NCBI RefSeq assembly: GCF_019904135.1
Contig: NZ_JAIOGQ010000015.1
Coordinates: 1-64,000 of the forward strand
Length of the DNA stretch: 64,000 bases
Direction of reading: 5' to 3'
Origin: Paenibacillus caui
GTDB lineage: Bacteria; Bacillota; Bacilli; Paenibacillales; Paenibacillaceae
In this document: positions 7,441-18,609 of the stretch, piece by piece
Layout: every line of letters begins with the position of its first letter
Position numbering within the stretch: position 1 is the first letter of the stretch
Notes under the pieces: generated by a model
Told to the model about the DNA's origin: nothing
Database searches by the model: none
The model's input: the letters and a program-made list of their open reading frames with translations, nothing else
Program-made: the position numbers and the translations under genes

Positions 7441-8803
7441 ATTCATGTACCTCCTCTTTGCGGTGTTTTCGTTTATCGCCAATCGTTTGGAGCAGGAAGG
7501 ACAAGTCGCTCGGGTCAAACAAAATGCGTCTTAACGGGACTTTAAAGAACACCGGGAAAGACAGTACGGATACAGCCAGCCGGACAAGCGCTCCCGATAA
7601 CAGGGCAAGCGCAATGCCGGGAAGTCCGAGCCAAGGCGTAAATACAAAAAACAGTCCGGCCGTAACGAGATAGGCTGCAATTTGCCGCACAAGGACAAGT
7701 CCCGGGCGTCCCAGGGCATTAAAGGCGGAAGCAAGGATCCAGGAGGCCCCGCCGATAATGCATTCCACCGAGAGCAAATAAAAGGTTCCGGCTCCGGCTA
7801 AAAACGTAGTGCCATACAGCAGGCCGAGCAGGTATTTGCCGACGAACAGGCTGGGAACGATCACGATGGCCATGCCGACCATCGAAATCCGAAAGGCTCT
7901 GCCGATTTTGTCGATAATGGCGTCATGCTGCATCCCGGTTACTTTTGGAAAAATGACGCTCGTAATTGCATTCTGCACAACGTTGAATACGCGCGACAGG
8001 GCATACACAACGGAATATAGCCCAAAATCGGCGGGCGAGAGCAGGGAGACAATGACGATTTTATCCGTTTGATTGCTGAGCGTCCCCATCAGCTCCATCC
8101 CGTAAACGCGGGCTCCGTAACTATAGTAAGGGCGGAGCACATTGTTTTGGACAAACCAGCGGAGTGCGCGCCAATGAAGCTGTCCACGCATCCGGTACAA
8201 TGCCCATGCGAGCGTGGCGATCCCGGCCGTTAGATTAACGGCGGATGCAGTCAGGACATCCAGCGAGCCGAGCAGCCACAATACGATCAACCCGCCGAAG
8301 GTCAGGAACGGGACGAAAAAGAGGATGGCATTGTACACGCCAAATTTGTCCAGACTCTGCGAAAGCGCGATGCCAAGGTTGGTCAATACCGCCAGCGGAA
8401 TGGCGGCGAGCGTATAGATTTGCGCCACGCGTATGACATCCGGCGGATAATTTCCGAGCCAGAGCGGCATGAGGATCCATGCAAGAACTCCTGCGGCCAG
8501 GCTAGCCGGAATCTGGATCCGCAGCGCGAGACCGAGCAGATCTGTGACGCTGCCCGTTTTTTTCTTCACGTTATAAATCAGCGAAGTGGGAAGGCCAAAT
8601 CCGATTAGGCTGCCCAGCAGGGAAGGCCAGAACAGTACGGCTGACAGCTCGCCTTTTCCATCCGCGCCCAGCATCCGGGCGGTCAGAATGGAAGTCAGTG
8701 TGGTCACCATCAGAACGAAAAAGTTGTTGAAGCTGGTGCGCATGATTGTTTTGGCCAGGCTATTCCCTCCGAAAACTTGCTTGGCTGCGGAAATGGCGCT
8801 CAT
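7424..8803 (-). CDS. Polysaccharide flippase (Wzx/MurJ-like, MOP superfamily)
   Basis: A 459-residue protein with about 12-14 membrane helices and an N-terminal polysaccharide-biosynthesis signature (ARMLGADGKGELSAVLFWPSL region). Such proteins translocate undecaprenyl-linked oligosaccharides across the membrane. The ribosome site AAGGAAGG precedes the ATG. It sits between two glycosyltransferases upstream and a pyruvyl transferase downstream, which supports export of a repeat unit or glycolipid. No Wzy polymerase or chain-length regulator is visible in the window. Confidence 0.85.
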   Translation of the reverse strand: MSAISAAKQVFGGNSLAKTIMRTSFNNFFVLMVTTLTSILTARMLGADGKGELSAVLFWPSLLGSLIGFGLPTSLIYNVKKKTGSVTDLLGLALRIQIPASLAAGVLAWILMPLWLGNYPPDVIRVAQIYTLAAIPLAVLTNLGIALSQSLDKFGVYNAILFFVPFLTFGGLIVLWLLGSLDVLTASAVNLTAGIATLAWALYRMRGQLHWRALRWFVQNNVLRPYYSYGARVYGMELMGTLSNQTDKIVIVSLLSPADFGLYSVVYALSRVFNVVQNAITSVIFPKVTGMQHDAIIDKIGRAFRISMVGMAIVIVPSLFVGKYLLGLLYGTTFLAGAGTFYLLSVECIIGGASWILASAFNALGRPGLVLVRQIAAYLVTAGLFFVFTPWLGLPGIALALLSGALVRLAVSVLSFPVFFKVPLRRILFDPSDLSFLLQTIGDKRKHRKEEVHEYASHG

Positions 8804-8878
8804 TGTGCAATCCTTCCTTCCACCCTTGTTCTTGTAAGCATTCTCTCTAGTCTCATCTTGCCCCCAAGCGGGACGCTG

Positions 8879-9811
8879 CTAATCAGCCAAAAATTCACGA
8901 TATTTGTTCTTTAGGGGGTTGAGTACGAAGCCGATCCCCCGGATGTAGCCCAAGGCAGCTCCCAAATTTCGCTTGACTGTCTCTTTGCCGGTCAGGTACA
9001 AAAGCGTCCACATGAGCGCAACATAACCGCCGGGCCCGGCTTTGCGAAGAGCCAGCAAATAATAGTGATTGACCGCGGTAGCCATGGCCACCTTGCCCGC
9101 ACGGTCGCGCGAACGGGGGGACTCATGGTGCACGATTTTCAGCTGAGGGTTGACCAGAAGCTTTCCGTATCTGGCCGCAAGACAGCACATATACAAGTCG
9201 TCGCCTACGGCGTAGCTGGTCATCCACGGAAAAGGGAGCATATCGCGCAGCGCATCACGCTTGAAGGACATGTTGCAGCCGTGGAAAAAATCGCTTTCAA
9301 ACGGCCGCTCGGCTTCTCCCCAGTACAGCAGCGACCCCGCCAGACTGCTCGGGGACAGCTTGCCGGGAGAGGTAGACATCTGGCATGACAACACACCCAG
9401 CAGCCTGCCCAGCCGGCTTGTCCGCAGGCCTTTGGCTACCCCGCCGACGCCCGCAATGCTTTCATCCTGCTCATACATATCGATCAGCCGCCGAATATAG
9501 AGAGGGTCGTCAAGCTCGGCGTCATCGTCGAAATAGAGCACAATATCATGGTGGGCGAGCGTGAGCGCCTCGTATCTCGACAGCCAGACGCCTGGTCTTG
9601 TTTTTTTATAGTAGATCAGTTCTGCGCGTCCCATTACGGCGGCAAGGGTCCTGAATTTCTCAAGCACGTCCTGCGGAATTTGACCGTCATCCACGATGAT
9701 GATCTGGATTTCGGTGTCTGATATTTGCTGCTGGGAGCAGATCGACTCTACACAGCGGGACAGATCGGGAACCCTGTTGCGCGTTGGAATAATAATGGAC
9801 ACGTCAAACAT
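8879..9811 (-). CDS. Glycosyltransferase family 2
   Basis: A 310-residue GT-A fold glycosyltransferase. The nucleotide-sugar domain starts with VSIIIPTRNR, has IIVDDG, and a metal-binding acidic run FDDDAELDD near residues 114-122 (DXD motif). There is HGCNMSFKR in the acceptor half and a hydrophobic C-terminal segment that may dock to the membrane. A strong AGGAGG precedes the ATG. It is the second gene of the minus-strand surface-polymer operon, 15 bases after the first. Sugar specificity cannot be read from the sequence. Confidence 0.85.
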   Translation of the reverse strand: MFDVSIIIPTRNRVPDLSRCVESICSQQQISDTEIQIIIVDDGQIPQDVLEKFRTLAAVMGRAELIYYKKTRPGVWLSRYEALTLAHHDIVLYFDDDAELDDPLYIRRLIDMYEQDESIAGVGGVAKGLRTSRLGRLLGVLSCQMSTSPGKLSPSSLAGSLLYWGEAERPFESDFFHGCNMSFKRDALRDMLPFPWMTSYAVGDDLYMCCLAARYGKLLVNPQLKIVHHESPRSRDRAGKVAMATAVNHYYLLALRKAGPGGYVALMWTLLYLTGKETVKRNLGAALGYIRGIGFVLNPLKNKYREFLAD

Positions 9812-9826
9812 GCATTGGCACCTCCT

Positions 9827-10900
9827 CTACAGCCGGACGGCCGTGCCGTCAAGCCGCTTGTATTTAATCCCCGAGAACAGATTCCATAATCGGAACATAC
9901 AGCAGATAGCAAAAAATCGGCCGAATATGTCGCTGGAGAGACTTCCGCCGGTCCTCTCACGGTAAATGCTCATCGACCGACCAAAGGCGAGACGGCGCAT
10001 GTAGAGGCCAAACTGGGAGGCATCCGCTGAAGAGGTTGTTTTGAGCGCCTGGCCGATCATTTTTCTGCCTCCGCCCGATTTGTAGATTTGCGTTATGCAG
10101 GCATTCATCAGATCGTACAGCAGAACCGGGAGAACGGGCTCAATTTCCTGCCTGCGGCTTAAACGGTCGCAGTAATGTTTAAATCGTTCGACAAGCGTTA
10201 CGTACTGAGCTCCGATCTGGGGGGAAGGAGCCTGCATAAGCGAACCCTCACGCTGTAAATAGAAATAGAACGATCGGTCAATTGCAGCGATATTCCGCGC
10301 ATGGCAGAGAACATAAAGGTTAAACAGCAGGTCCTCCGAAAAAATTTCCTTATTCGGCTCGAAGCGGATCGCGTTCTGCACCAGAATGTCGCGCCGGTAC
10401 AGCTTGTTCCATACTTCATGACCATGCGCATAAGTAAACAGATAGCGGTACATATATTCCGCCAGCCCTAGCTTCCGGACGTCTACGATCTCTTCTTTCA
10501 TTTGCAGAAAGCTCCGTTCGGTATGGTCTGCAAATACTTTATCGTAGTTGCACACGACCAGATCGCAGTTTCCAGCTTCTGCTGTATCGTACATGTGCTC
10601 CAGCATCTCCGGTGCAATCCAGTCATCGGAATCGATAAACGCGACATAATCACCGGTGGCGATCTCCATTCCCGCGTTGCGCGCGGAGGAAAGGCCGCCG
10701 TTCGGCTTGACGACCATTTTGATTCGCTTGTCCCGAAGCGCATACTCGTCGATAATCCGTTCGCTGCCATCCTTCGTTCCGTCGTTGACGATGATAATTT
10801 CCAAGCGGGAATAAGTCTGGCCGCATATCGAATCCAGACACTTCGGCAAATAGTTTTCGACATTGTACACTGGCACGATAACACTGATCAGCCGATTCAT
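9827..10900 (-). CDS. Glycosyltransferase family 2 (EpsJ-like)
   Basis: A 357-residue GT2 enzyme. Its N-terminal third is the standard domain: ISVIVPVYNVE, EIIIVNDGTKDGS, KPNGGLSSARNAG and FIDSDDW (DXD). The rest resembles the C-terminal extension of EpsJ/CpsJ-like transferases. AGGAG lies about 10 bases before the ATG. It is the first gene of the operon running to 6475; the 469-base upstream gap must hold the promoter. Confidence 0.87.
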   Translation of the reverse strand: MNRLISVIVPVYNVENYLPKCLDSICGQTYSRLEIIIVNDGTKDGSERIIDEYALRDKRIKMVVKPNGGLSSARNAGMEIATGDYVAFIDSDDWIAPEMLEHMYDTAEAGNCDLVVCNYDKVFADHTERSFLQMKEEIVDVRKLGLAEYMYRYLFTYAHGHEVWNKLYRRDILVQNAIRFEPNKEIFSEDLLFNLYVLCHARNIAAIDRSFYFYLQREGSLMQAPSPQIGAQYVTLVERFKHYCDRLSRRQEIEPVLPVLLYDLMNACITQIYKSGGGRKMIGQALKTTSSADASQFGLYMRRLAFGRSMSIYRERTGGSLSSDIFGRFFAICCMFRLWNLFSGIKYKRLDGTAVRL

Positions 10901-11369
10901 CGCCCAATCACTCCTTGTCAGCCCTATTCTTCCCGCGCATCCAGTGCGAGCCTTATTTGCGGGTGTCCGGCTTTATAATGCTAAGGATTTAATAATTTTC
11001 TGCTTACGCAAAGCGATCCGCATAAATTGCAAAGTAATTTCGTAACTTTGCAGCGGTTATTTTTACAGTAAGTTTACTCTCGTCGCATGGAAGCGTACAT
11101 ACCACTTTTGTATACTTTTTCTGCATGCGCGAAGAGCAACAAAAACGCGTTCCGTAAGGAACCAGTTTGAGGTTCCGACCATTGAACGCTGAACTATTTT
11201 CAGCATATTTAAAGGTCAAGTCATGGCGATTGAAACGCCCCAAATATCTTTATTCCGCAAAAATGGTTAAATATAGTAGAATTAATTGGGGTTCATACAA
11301 ATTATCCTGCATTCAAGTACACAAGAGGATTCGGATCGCGTGTTCCGGATTTAGAACAAGGAGGAGAAC
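10901..11369. other. Long AT-rich divergent intergenic region
   Basis: 469 bases between the minus-strand surface-polymer operon and the plus-strand small membrane protein. I see no convincing gene. It holds an inverted repeat at 11028-11052 (TGCAAAGT/ACTTTGCA, 9-base loop), a smaller repeat near 11150-11165 (GTTCC/GGAAC), a TTATAA-type -10 candidate on the minus strand near 10971-10976, and AGGAGGAGAAC just before 11370. No riboswitch class that I know is recognisable. Confidence 0.5.
11028..11052. repeat. Inverted repeat upstream of the surface-polymer operon
   Basis: TGCAAAGT and ACTTTGCA, eight bases each, flank a 9-base AT-rich centre. It lies about 130 bases upstream of the first glycosyltransferase start and could be an operator or an RNA hairpin in the leader. 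Function is not known. Confidence 0.4.
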
Positions 11370-11678
11370 ATGAACAAAAGAGCAACCGGCATGATGTTTA
11401 TCGGCATTGCGGCATTTTTATATGGCATTCGGTATCTGGCTGCGGCGATCTTTAGCTCAAATATCACTTCCTGGAGCACAGAATTATTCCACACGATGCT
11501 GGATTATATTGGGAATGGACCGCTCGTTTTGGCGTGCATTTCATTGGCGATCGGGGTAATCTATCTGCTCATCGCCGAATTTGGCACTCATATGCAGCGG
11601 CAGATGGACCGAGTTAAACAGAACTGGAATGAAAATGAGGATGATGAATTGAAAAAGGGGCAGCCCAAAGACGAATAG
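11370..11678 (+). CDS. Small membrane protein, 102 aa, function unknown
   Basis: A 102-residue protein with two predicted membrane helices (about 6-26 and 48-70) and a charged, Lys/Glu-rich cytoplasmic tail (about 75-102). The AGGAGG ribosome site is excellent. I do not recognise a family. It stands alone, between the divergent polysaccharide operon and the convergent NagZ-like lipoprotein gene whose 3' end is 25 bases away. Confidence 0.75.
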   Translation: MNKRATGMMFIGIAAFLYGIRYLAAAIFSSNITSWSTELFHTMLDYIGNGPLVLACISLAIGVIYLLIAEFGTHMQRQMDRVKQNWNENEDDELKKGQPKDE

Positions 11679-11703
11679 ACCGTCAGGAGAGCCCCTAATT
11701 CCA

Positions 11704-12999
11704 TTATTTCTTCAACAATGCTCGAACTTGATCGTTTACGGCATCAACATCAACCGATTTTAGCGGCTTGTCGCTCAAATTGTATTTTTGCTTGAGCTTA
11801 AGGACCCGGTACACATGCTTGTCGATGTCTTCCGAAGAAATCGTGCCGTTTCTGGCGGCTTCTCTTAAAGCCTCAACAACTGCGGATTCGCTTTTGTCGT
11901 CATGCCCGACGAGGACAAGGTCGCTGCCCGCCTGAACCGACTTGACGGCTGCCTCAGCGATGCCAAAATGTTTGATGATTCCGCCCATGGTCATATCATC
12001 CGTGATGACGACTCCGTCATAGTGAAGGGAGTTTCGCAGCAGATCCGTTATGATCTTGCTCGACATGGAGGCTGGGAACTTGTTATCGATTTTCGGGATT
12101 AAAAGATGAGCAACCATGACTGCATCAGTGTCGTTTTGGATGGCCGACTTGAACGGAAGCAGCTCGAACGATTCCAGATTTTTAAGGCTTTTGTTCACAA
12201 CAGGCAGCTCGAGATGCGAATCTACGGAAGTATCGCCATGACCGGGAAAATGCTTCACAACAGCAGCAACTCCCTCGGACTGGATTCCTTTCATGACCGC
12301 AATGCCATGCTTGGTAACGGTATCGGCCTTGGCGCCAAATGACCGGTCACCGATCACCGGATTGTCCGGATTGCTGTTAATGTCGAGTACGGGCGCGAAA
12401 TCCATGTTGAAGCCGAGCGACTTCACCTCTTCGCCCAGCGCCTGACCGATGCGGTTAGCGTAATTTTCGTTATTCGTATTTCCAATTTGCCGGGCTTTAG
12501 GAAGCTTCACATAACTCTCAGGCATGCGGCTGACCCTGCCGCCTTCCTGATCCACGCTTAGCCATAATGGGGCAGCGTTGTTCCGGTTGGCCTTTTTCAG
12601 TTCATTCAGGAGAGCCGGCGTCTGATCCGCATCGGTAATATTGTTCTTATACAAAATAAACCCGCCAACCTTGTAAGTATCGATCATCTTACGGGTCTGC
12701 TCCTGAAGGGTGGTGCCTTCCAACCCGACAATGACCATTTGGCCGATCTTCTCGTCCAGGCTCATGTTCTTCAGTTTCTCCTTCACGGGATCGGGCGTTT
12801 CGGTAGGCTTTGGAGCCTCCGGTACAGTAGAAGTTTCGGCAGAGGGAGTGGGCGAAGGGTGATCGGTGCTTGCCGAACTGGAATTGGAATTCGCATTTGC
12901 ATTCGCATTGGTATTTGTATTGGATTGGCCGCAGCCGGCCGGAAAGATACAGATCGCAGCAGCTGTCAGCAGAAGCAGTAACCGTTTGCTTTTTATCAT
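11704..12999 (-). CDS. Glycoside hydrolase family 3 lipoprotein, NagZ-like
   Basis: A 431-residue exported beta-N-acetylhexosaminidase-like enzyme. It begins with a lipoprotein signal peptide ending in FPAGC (Cys23), then a low-complexity Asn/Ser/Thr/Pro linker to about residue 75, then the GH3 barrel. The NagZ signature KHFPGHGDTSVDSH supplies the catalytic His-Asp dyad, and DFAPVLDINS and DRSFG fit the same family. Members release terminal GlcNAc from muropeptides during wall recycling. The ATG at 12999 has GGAGG 9 bases upstream and starts the signal peptide; an open frame extends further up but has no translation signal. Confidence 0.87.
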   Translation of the reverse strand: MIKSKRLLLLLTAAAICIFPAGCGQSNTNTNANANANSNSSSASTDHPSPTPSAETSTVPEAPKPTETPDPVKEKLKNMSLDEKIGQMVIVGLEGTTLQEQTRKMIDTYKVGGFILYKNNITDADQTPALLNELKKANRNNAAPLWLSVDQEGGRVSRMPESYVKLPKARQIGNTNNENYANRIGQALGEEVKSLGFNMDFAPVLDINSNPDNPVIGDRSFGAKADTVTKHGIAVMKGIQSEGVAAVVKHFPGHGDTSVDSHLELPVVNKSLKNLESFELLPFKSAIQNDTDAVMVAHLLIPKIDNKFPASMSSKIITDLLRNSLHYDGVVITDDMTMGGIIKHFGIAEAAVKSVQAGSDLVLVGHDDKSESAVVEALREAARNGTISSEDIDKHVYRVLKLKQKYNLSDKPLKSVDVDAVNDQVRALLKK

Positions 13000-13148
13000 C
13001 GTAGATACCTCCCATGGTGCGATATCGCGTGAACAGGATTTTTCATTCGTATGTAGAATAATCAAAAAAATGGAATAGCGCAAACATTCCGGACAATCTA
13101 GCAGCGGACAAGGCAGGATCATAACAAGTGGCATAAGGAAGTGGGTTT

Positions 13149-13610
13149 ATGGAAAATTTGAACAATCAAAGGTATCATGTGCTCGCAAGAGGAGTGATCG
13201 TGTCTGAGGGGCATTTGCTGATCGCTCACTGCAAAGGATTGGATAATACATTTCTGCCGGGCGGCCATGTGGAGTTCCATGAGGGCATTAGGGAAACGCT
13301 GTCCCGGGAAATTCGTGAAGAACTGGGCTGGGCCAGTAAGGTCAAGGAATATATTGGAGCGGTCGAAGCTGAATTTGACCATGAACAGGTTTACAACCAG
13401 GAGATGAATCATCTGTTTGCCGCCGAAATTCCAGGGCTTGATTGCAGCACGAATCCGGTGTCCCAGGAAGGTCATCTGGAGTTCTACTGGATCTCTCTGG
13501 ACACGATGGAAGAGCACAATCTGCAGCCTTTTCCGGTCAGGGAGATGATCAGGGATTACATTCGAAATAGAAGAGGGGCGGGCCGATTCGGCACTACATT
13601 TTCATCATGA
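13149..13610 (+). CDS. Nudix hydrolase
   Basis: A 153-residue Nudix-family pyrophosphatase. The Nudix box is complete, from GGHVEFHEG to REIREELGW (about residues 38-60), with the metal-binding REIREE core. Substrate is unknown; members hydrolyse nucleoside diphosphate derivatives. Ribosome site AAGGAAGTGGG lies before the ATG. It converges on a small minus-strand gene 37 bases downstream. Confidence 0.88.
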   Translation: MENLNNQRYHVLARGVIVSEGHLLIAHCKGLDNTFLPGGHVEFHEGIRETLSREIREELGWASKVKEYIGAVEAEFDHEQVYNQEMNHLFAAEIPGLDCSTNPVSQEGHLEFYWISLDTMEEHNLQPFPVREMIRDYIRNRRGAGRFGTTFSS

Positions 13611-13647
13611 AGGATTGCTTGCTTTGAATAAAATGAGTTTAACAAAG

Positions 13648-13776
13648 CTACAGCTTGTCATAGTTCATTCCCCAAATTCCGCCGATGGCATATATTAAGG
13701 CAAGGAAAATAATCAAGATAAGAAAAAGACGATAGATATTGAAGGATTTTCCTCTACGGTATGGTCTTTTTTTCAT
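13648..13776 (-). CDS. Small single-helix membrane protein, 42 aa
   Basis: A 42-codon frame with a strongly basic start (MKKRPYRRGK), one clear hydrophobic helix (about residues 17-35, rich in Leu/Ile) and a short tail ending NYDKL. AAGGAGAGAAGGAC lies upstream of the ATG at workable spacing. Positive-inside topology would put the N-terminus in the cytoplasm. I do not know the family. It fills an otherwise empty gap between the Nudix gene and the frameshifted GNAT gene. Confidence 0.55.
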   Translation of the reverse strand: MKKRPYRRGKSFNIYRLFLILIIFLALIYAIGGIWGMNYDKL

Positions 13777-13891
13777 CGGACTGTCCTTCTCTCCTTCCAC
13801 TTCAAATTTCGGCATCGGGCATCTACAAGTATATCAAAAAATCACATCATTATGGTAAAGTAGGATTCAAAATGGATGAGGGAGAGAAGAA

Positions 13892-14325
13892 ATGAACGAC
13901 ATCAAAGAGCAATACAGCATTACGGAAATGACAATCGATGATTATGAAGGGGCCTATCGGCTCTGGAAAAATACGAAGGGCATGGGACTCAGCGCCGCCG
14001 ATTCCCGGGAATCGATCGCTTCCTATTTGCAGCGCAACGAAGGACTAAGCTTTGTCTGCAAGCAGGACGGACAGATCGTCGGGACCGTTCTATGCGGCCA
14101 TGATGGAAGAAGAGGGTTTATGTATCCGTTGCGGTTGACGAAGAACACCGCGGTCAAGCCATTGCCGGGACACTTGTGGACCGGAGCTTGTCCAAGCTGC
14201 GGGAGCAGGGAATCGGCAAGTGCCATCTGATGGTGATTGAAGACAATGAAGTCGGCAAGCGGTTCTGGTCGAGATCCGGATGGCTGAGAAGAGACAACAT
14301 CTTATTATACTCGCAAGATACATAA
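13892..14325 (+). pseudogene. GNAT acetyltransferase with a single-base frameshift
   Basis: The first frame reads a normal GNAT N-terminus (TEMTIDDYEGAYRLW, SFVCKQDGQIVGTVLCGHDG), then leaves the family just after GFMY at about 14123 and stops at 14230. The next frame continues exactly where the fold should go: VAVDEEHRGQAIAGTL (acetyl-CoA loop), VIEDNEVGKRFWSRSGW and a stop at 14325. One base appears to be missing near 14124-14128. Rejoined, the protein would be about 144 residues, normal for a GNAT. Either a recent pseudogene or a sequencing error. Confidence 0.8.
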
Positions 14326-14341
14326 AATGGGGGAAGCTTTC

Positions 14342-14450
14342 ATGGTTCATCACGATTTTATCATCAAGCAAGCAGGTATCGAGTAGCTGGATGACGCTTG
14401 TGTCCTGTTCGAACAATAAGGATTACCGGGTGTACTACAAGCAAGCGGAA
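14342..14450 (+). pseudogene. Decayed N-terminal fragment of a second GNAT gene
   Basis: From an ATG at 14342 the frame reads HHDFIIKQAGIE, a TAG stop, LDDACVLFEQ and a second stop; the neighbouring frame then reads DYRVYYKQA. Together this matches the start of another GNAT family (IR-AG--DLD---LFDQYRVFY pattern). Two stops plus a frameshift and the loss of the remaining two thirds mark it as a relic. It ends in the hairpin at 14443. Confidence 0.5.
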
Positions 14451-14492
14451 GTCCGAATTTGCGCGCTCTAATTCCGGAACTTCCGCTTTTAC
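14443..14492 (+). terminator. Terminator after the GNAT remnants
   Basis: Ten-base-pair stem AAGCGGAAGT/ACTTCCGCTT extended by a second imperfect helix and followed by TTTT. It separates the plus-strand GNAT relics from the convergent lacZ gene. Confidence 0.7.
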
Positions 14493-14514
14493 TCTCCAGT
14501 GGATGGATAGCTTG

Positions 14515-17586
<3,072 letters not shown>

Positions 17587-17691
17587 TCATTTCAACTTTT
17601 CGCTACAGCCAAATTATAAATGTGTTATATTGTGAACCATAGGGTTGATTGGGACAAAATACCGCACAAAAAGGACATCGGTAAACAGGAT

Positions 17692-18552
17692 ATGAAGTTG
17701 TATGAGCTCAGAACAAACTTGAATATGCCTTTCTCGGAGGGGCTTCCTTTCGGAATTTATACGGTCGGTACGGAGCAGCAGGCGCCGATAACCAGATTTC
17801 GCGGATTTTCAGCCAAGCAGATCATCCTGACCTTCTCCGGGTCGGGTGCTTTTCGAAAGATAGGCCATGACAATTGGGACATCATCACCGCCGGAAAAAT
17901 GCTGTACATTCCGGCTGGACTTCCGCATCAGTATGTCCCGATGGCCGGAGAGCCCTGGCAGGTAGGATATGTTACTTTTGTGGATGGACCCAAGGGAGGG
18001 CTGCAAAGCTGGGGGTACGGCGATCACCTCCATATCGCAGCTTTGGCCGAGACGGAGAGACTGTTCTCCCTGATCGAGCAAATTTGGCGCTGTTCAGGAC
18101 CGGATTATGATTTGTGGCGTTCCGCCGAGCTTTTTCTGCAGTTTTGCGTGGAGCTCAAGAAGCAGACAGTCACAGTCGCGGGAAAGCAGCTGTTTCATCA
18201 GCTTCCCTCACCGGATCGGCATCCGAGTACGATGGTGGACCGGATGACCCGCTTTTTGCATGACCATTTGGAACGGAACTTCACTATGTCGGAGCTTTCC
18301 TCCTATGTTGGGTACTCCGCCAAGCAGACCGTCAGGTTGTTCAGACAGCAGCATGGCATGACGCCGCATCAATATTTACAGAAAATACGGCTTCAAACTG
18401 CCGCCCAGCTTCTGCAAGATCATCCGGATATGACGATCGGTCAGATCGCGGCCCATGTCGGGATGGAACCTGTTTATTTCAGCAGGCAATTCAGCAGGCT
18501 GTACGGCGTTGTACCCTCTGCGTTCAGATCCAGAGGCAATAAGAGACCTTAA
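17692..18552 (+). CDS. AraC-family transcriptional regulator
   Basis: A 286-residue regulator with an N-terminal cupin-like sensor (about 1-150) and a C-terminal double helix-turn-helix (about 190-286; LSSYVGYSAKQTVRLFRQ, then IGQIAAHVGMEPVYFSRQF). I choose the ATG at 17692; its ribosome site is weak (ACAGGAT, close). The frame is open upstream from a GTG at 17620 but without family similarity. Divergent orientation from lacZ across a short gap suggests it senses a galactoside and activates lacZ; this is inference. Confidence 0.85.
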   Translation: MKLYELRTNLNMPFSEGLPFGIYTVGTEQQAPITRFRGFSAKQIILTFSGSGAFRKIGHDNWDIITAGKMLYIPAGLPHQYVPMAGEPWQVGYVTFVDGPKGGLQSWGYGDHLHIAALAETERLFSLIEQIWRCSGPDYDLWRSAELFLQFCVELKKQTVTVAGKQLFHQLPSPDRHPSTMVDRMTRFLHDHLERNFTMSELSSYVGYSAKQTVRLFRQQHGMTPHQYLQKIRLQTAAQLLQDHPDMTIGQIAAHVGMEPVYFSRQFSRLYGVVPSAFRSRGNKRP

Positions 18553-18609
18553 GCAGACTAATGATCAGGAACACCACCGCATTTTTAAATATAAGGAGAA
18601 TTCGCATAC

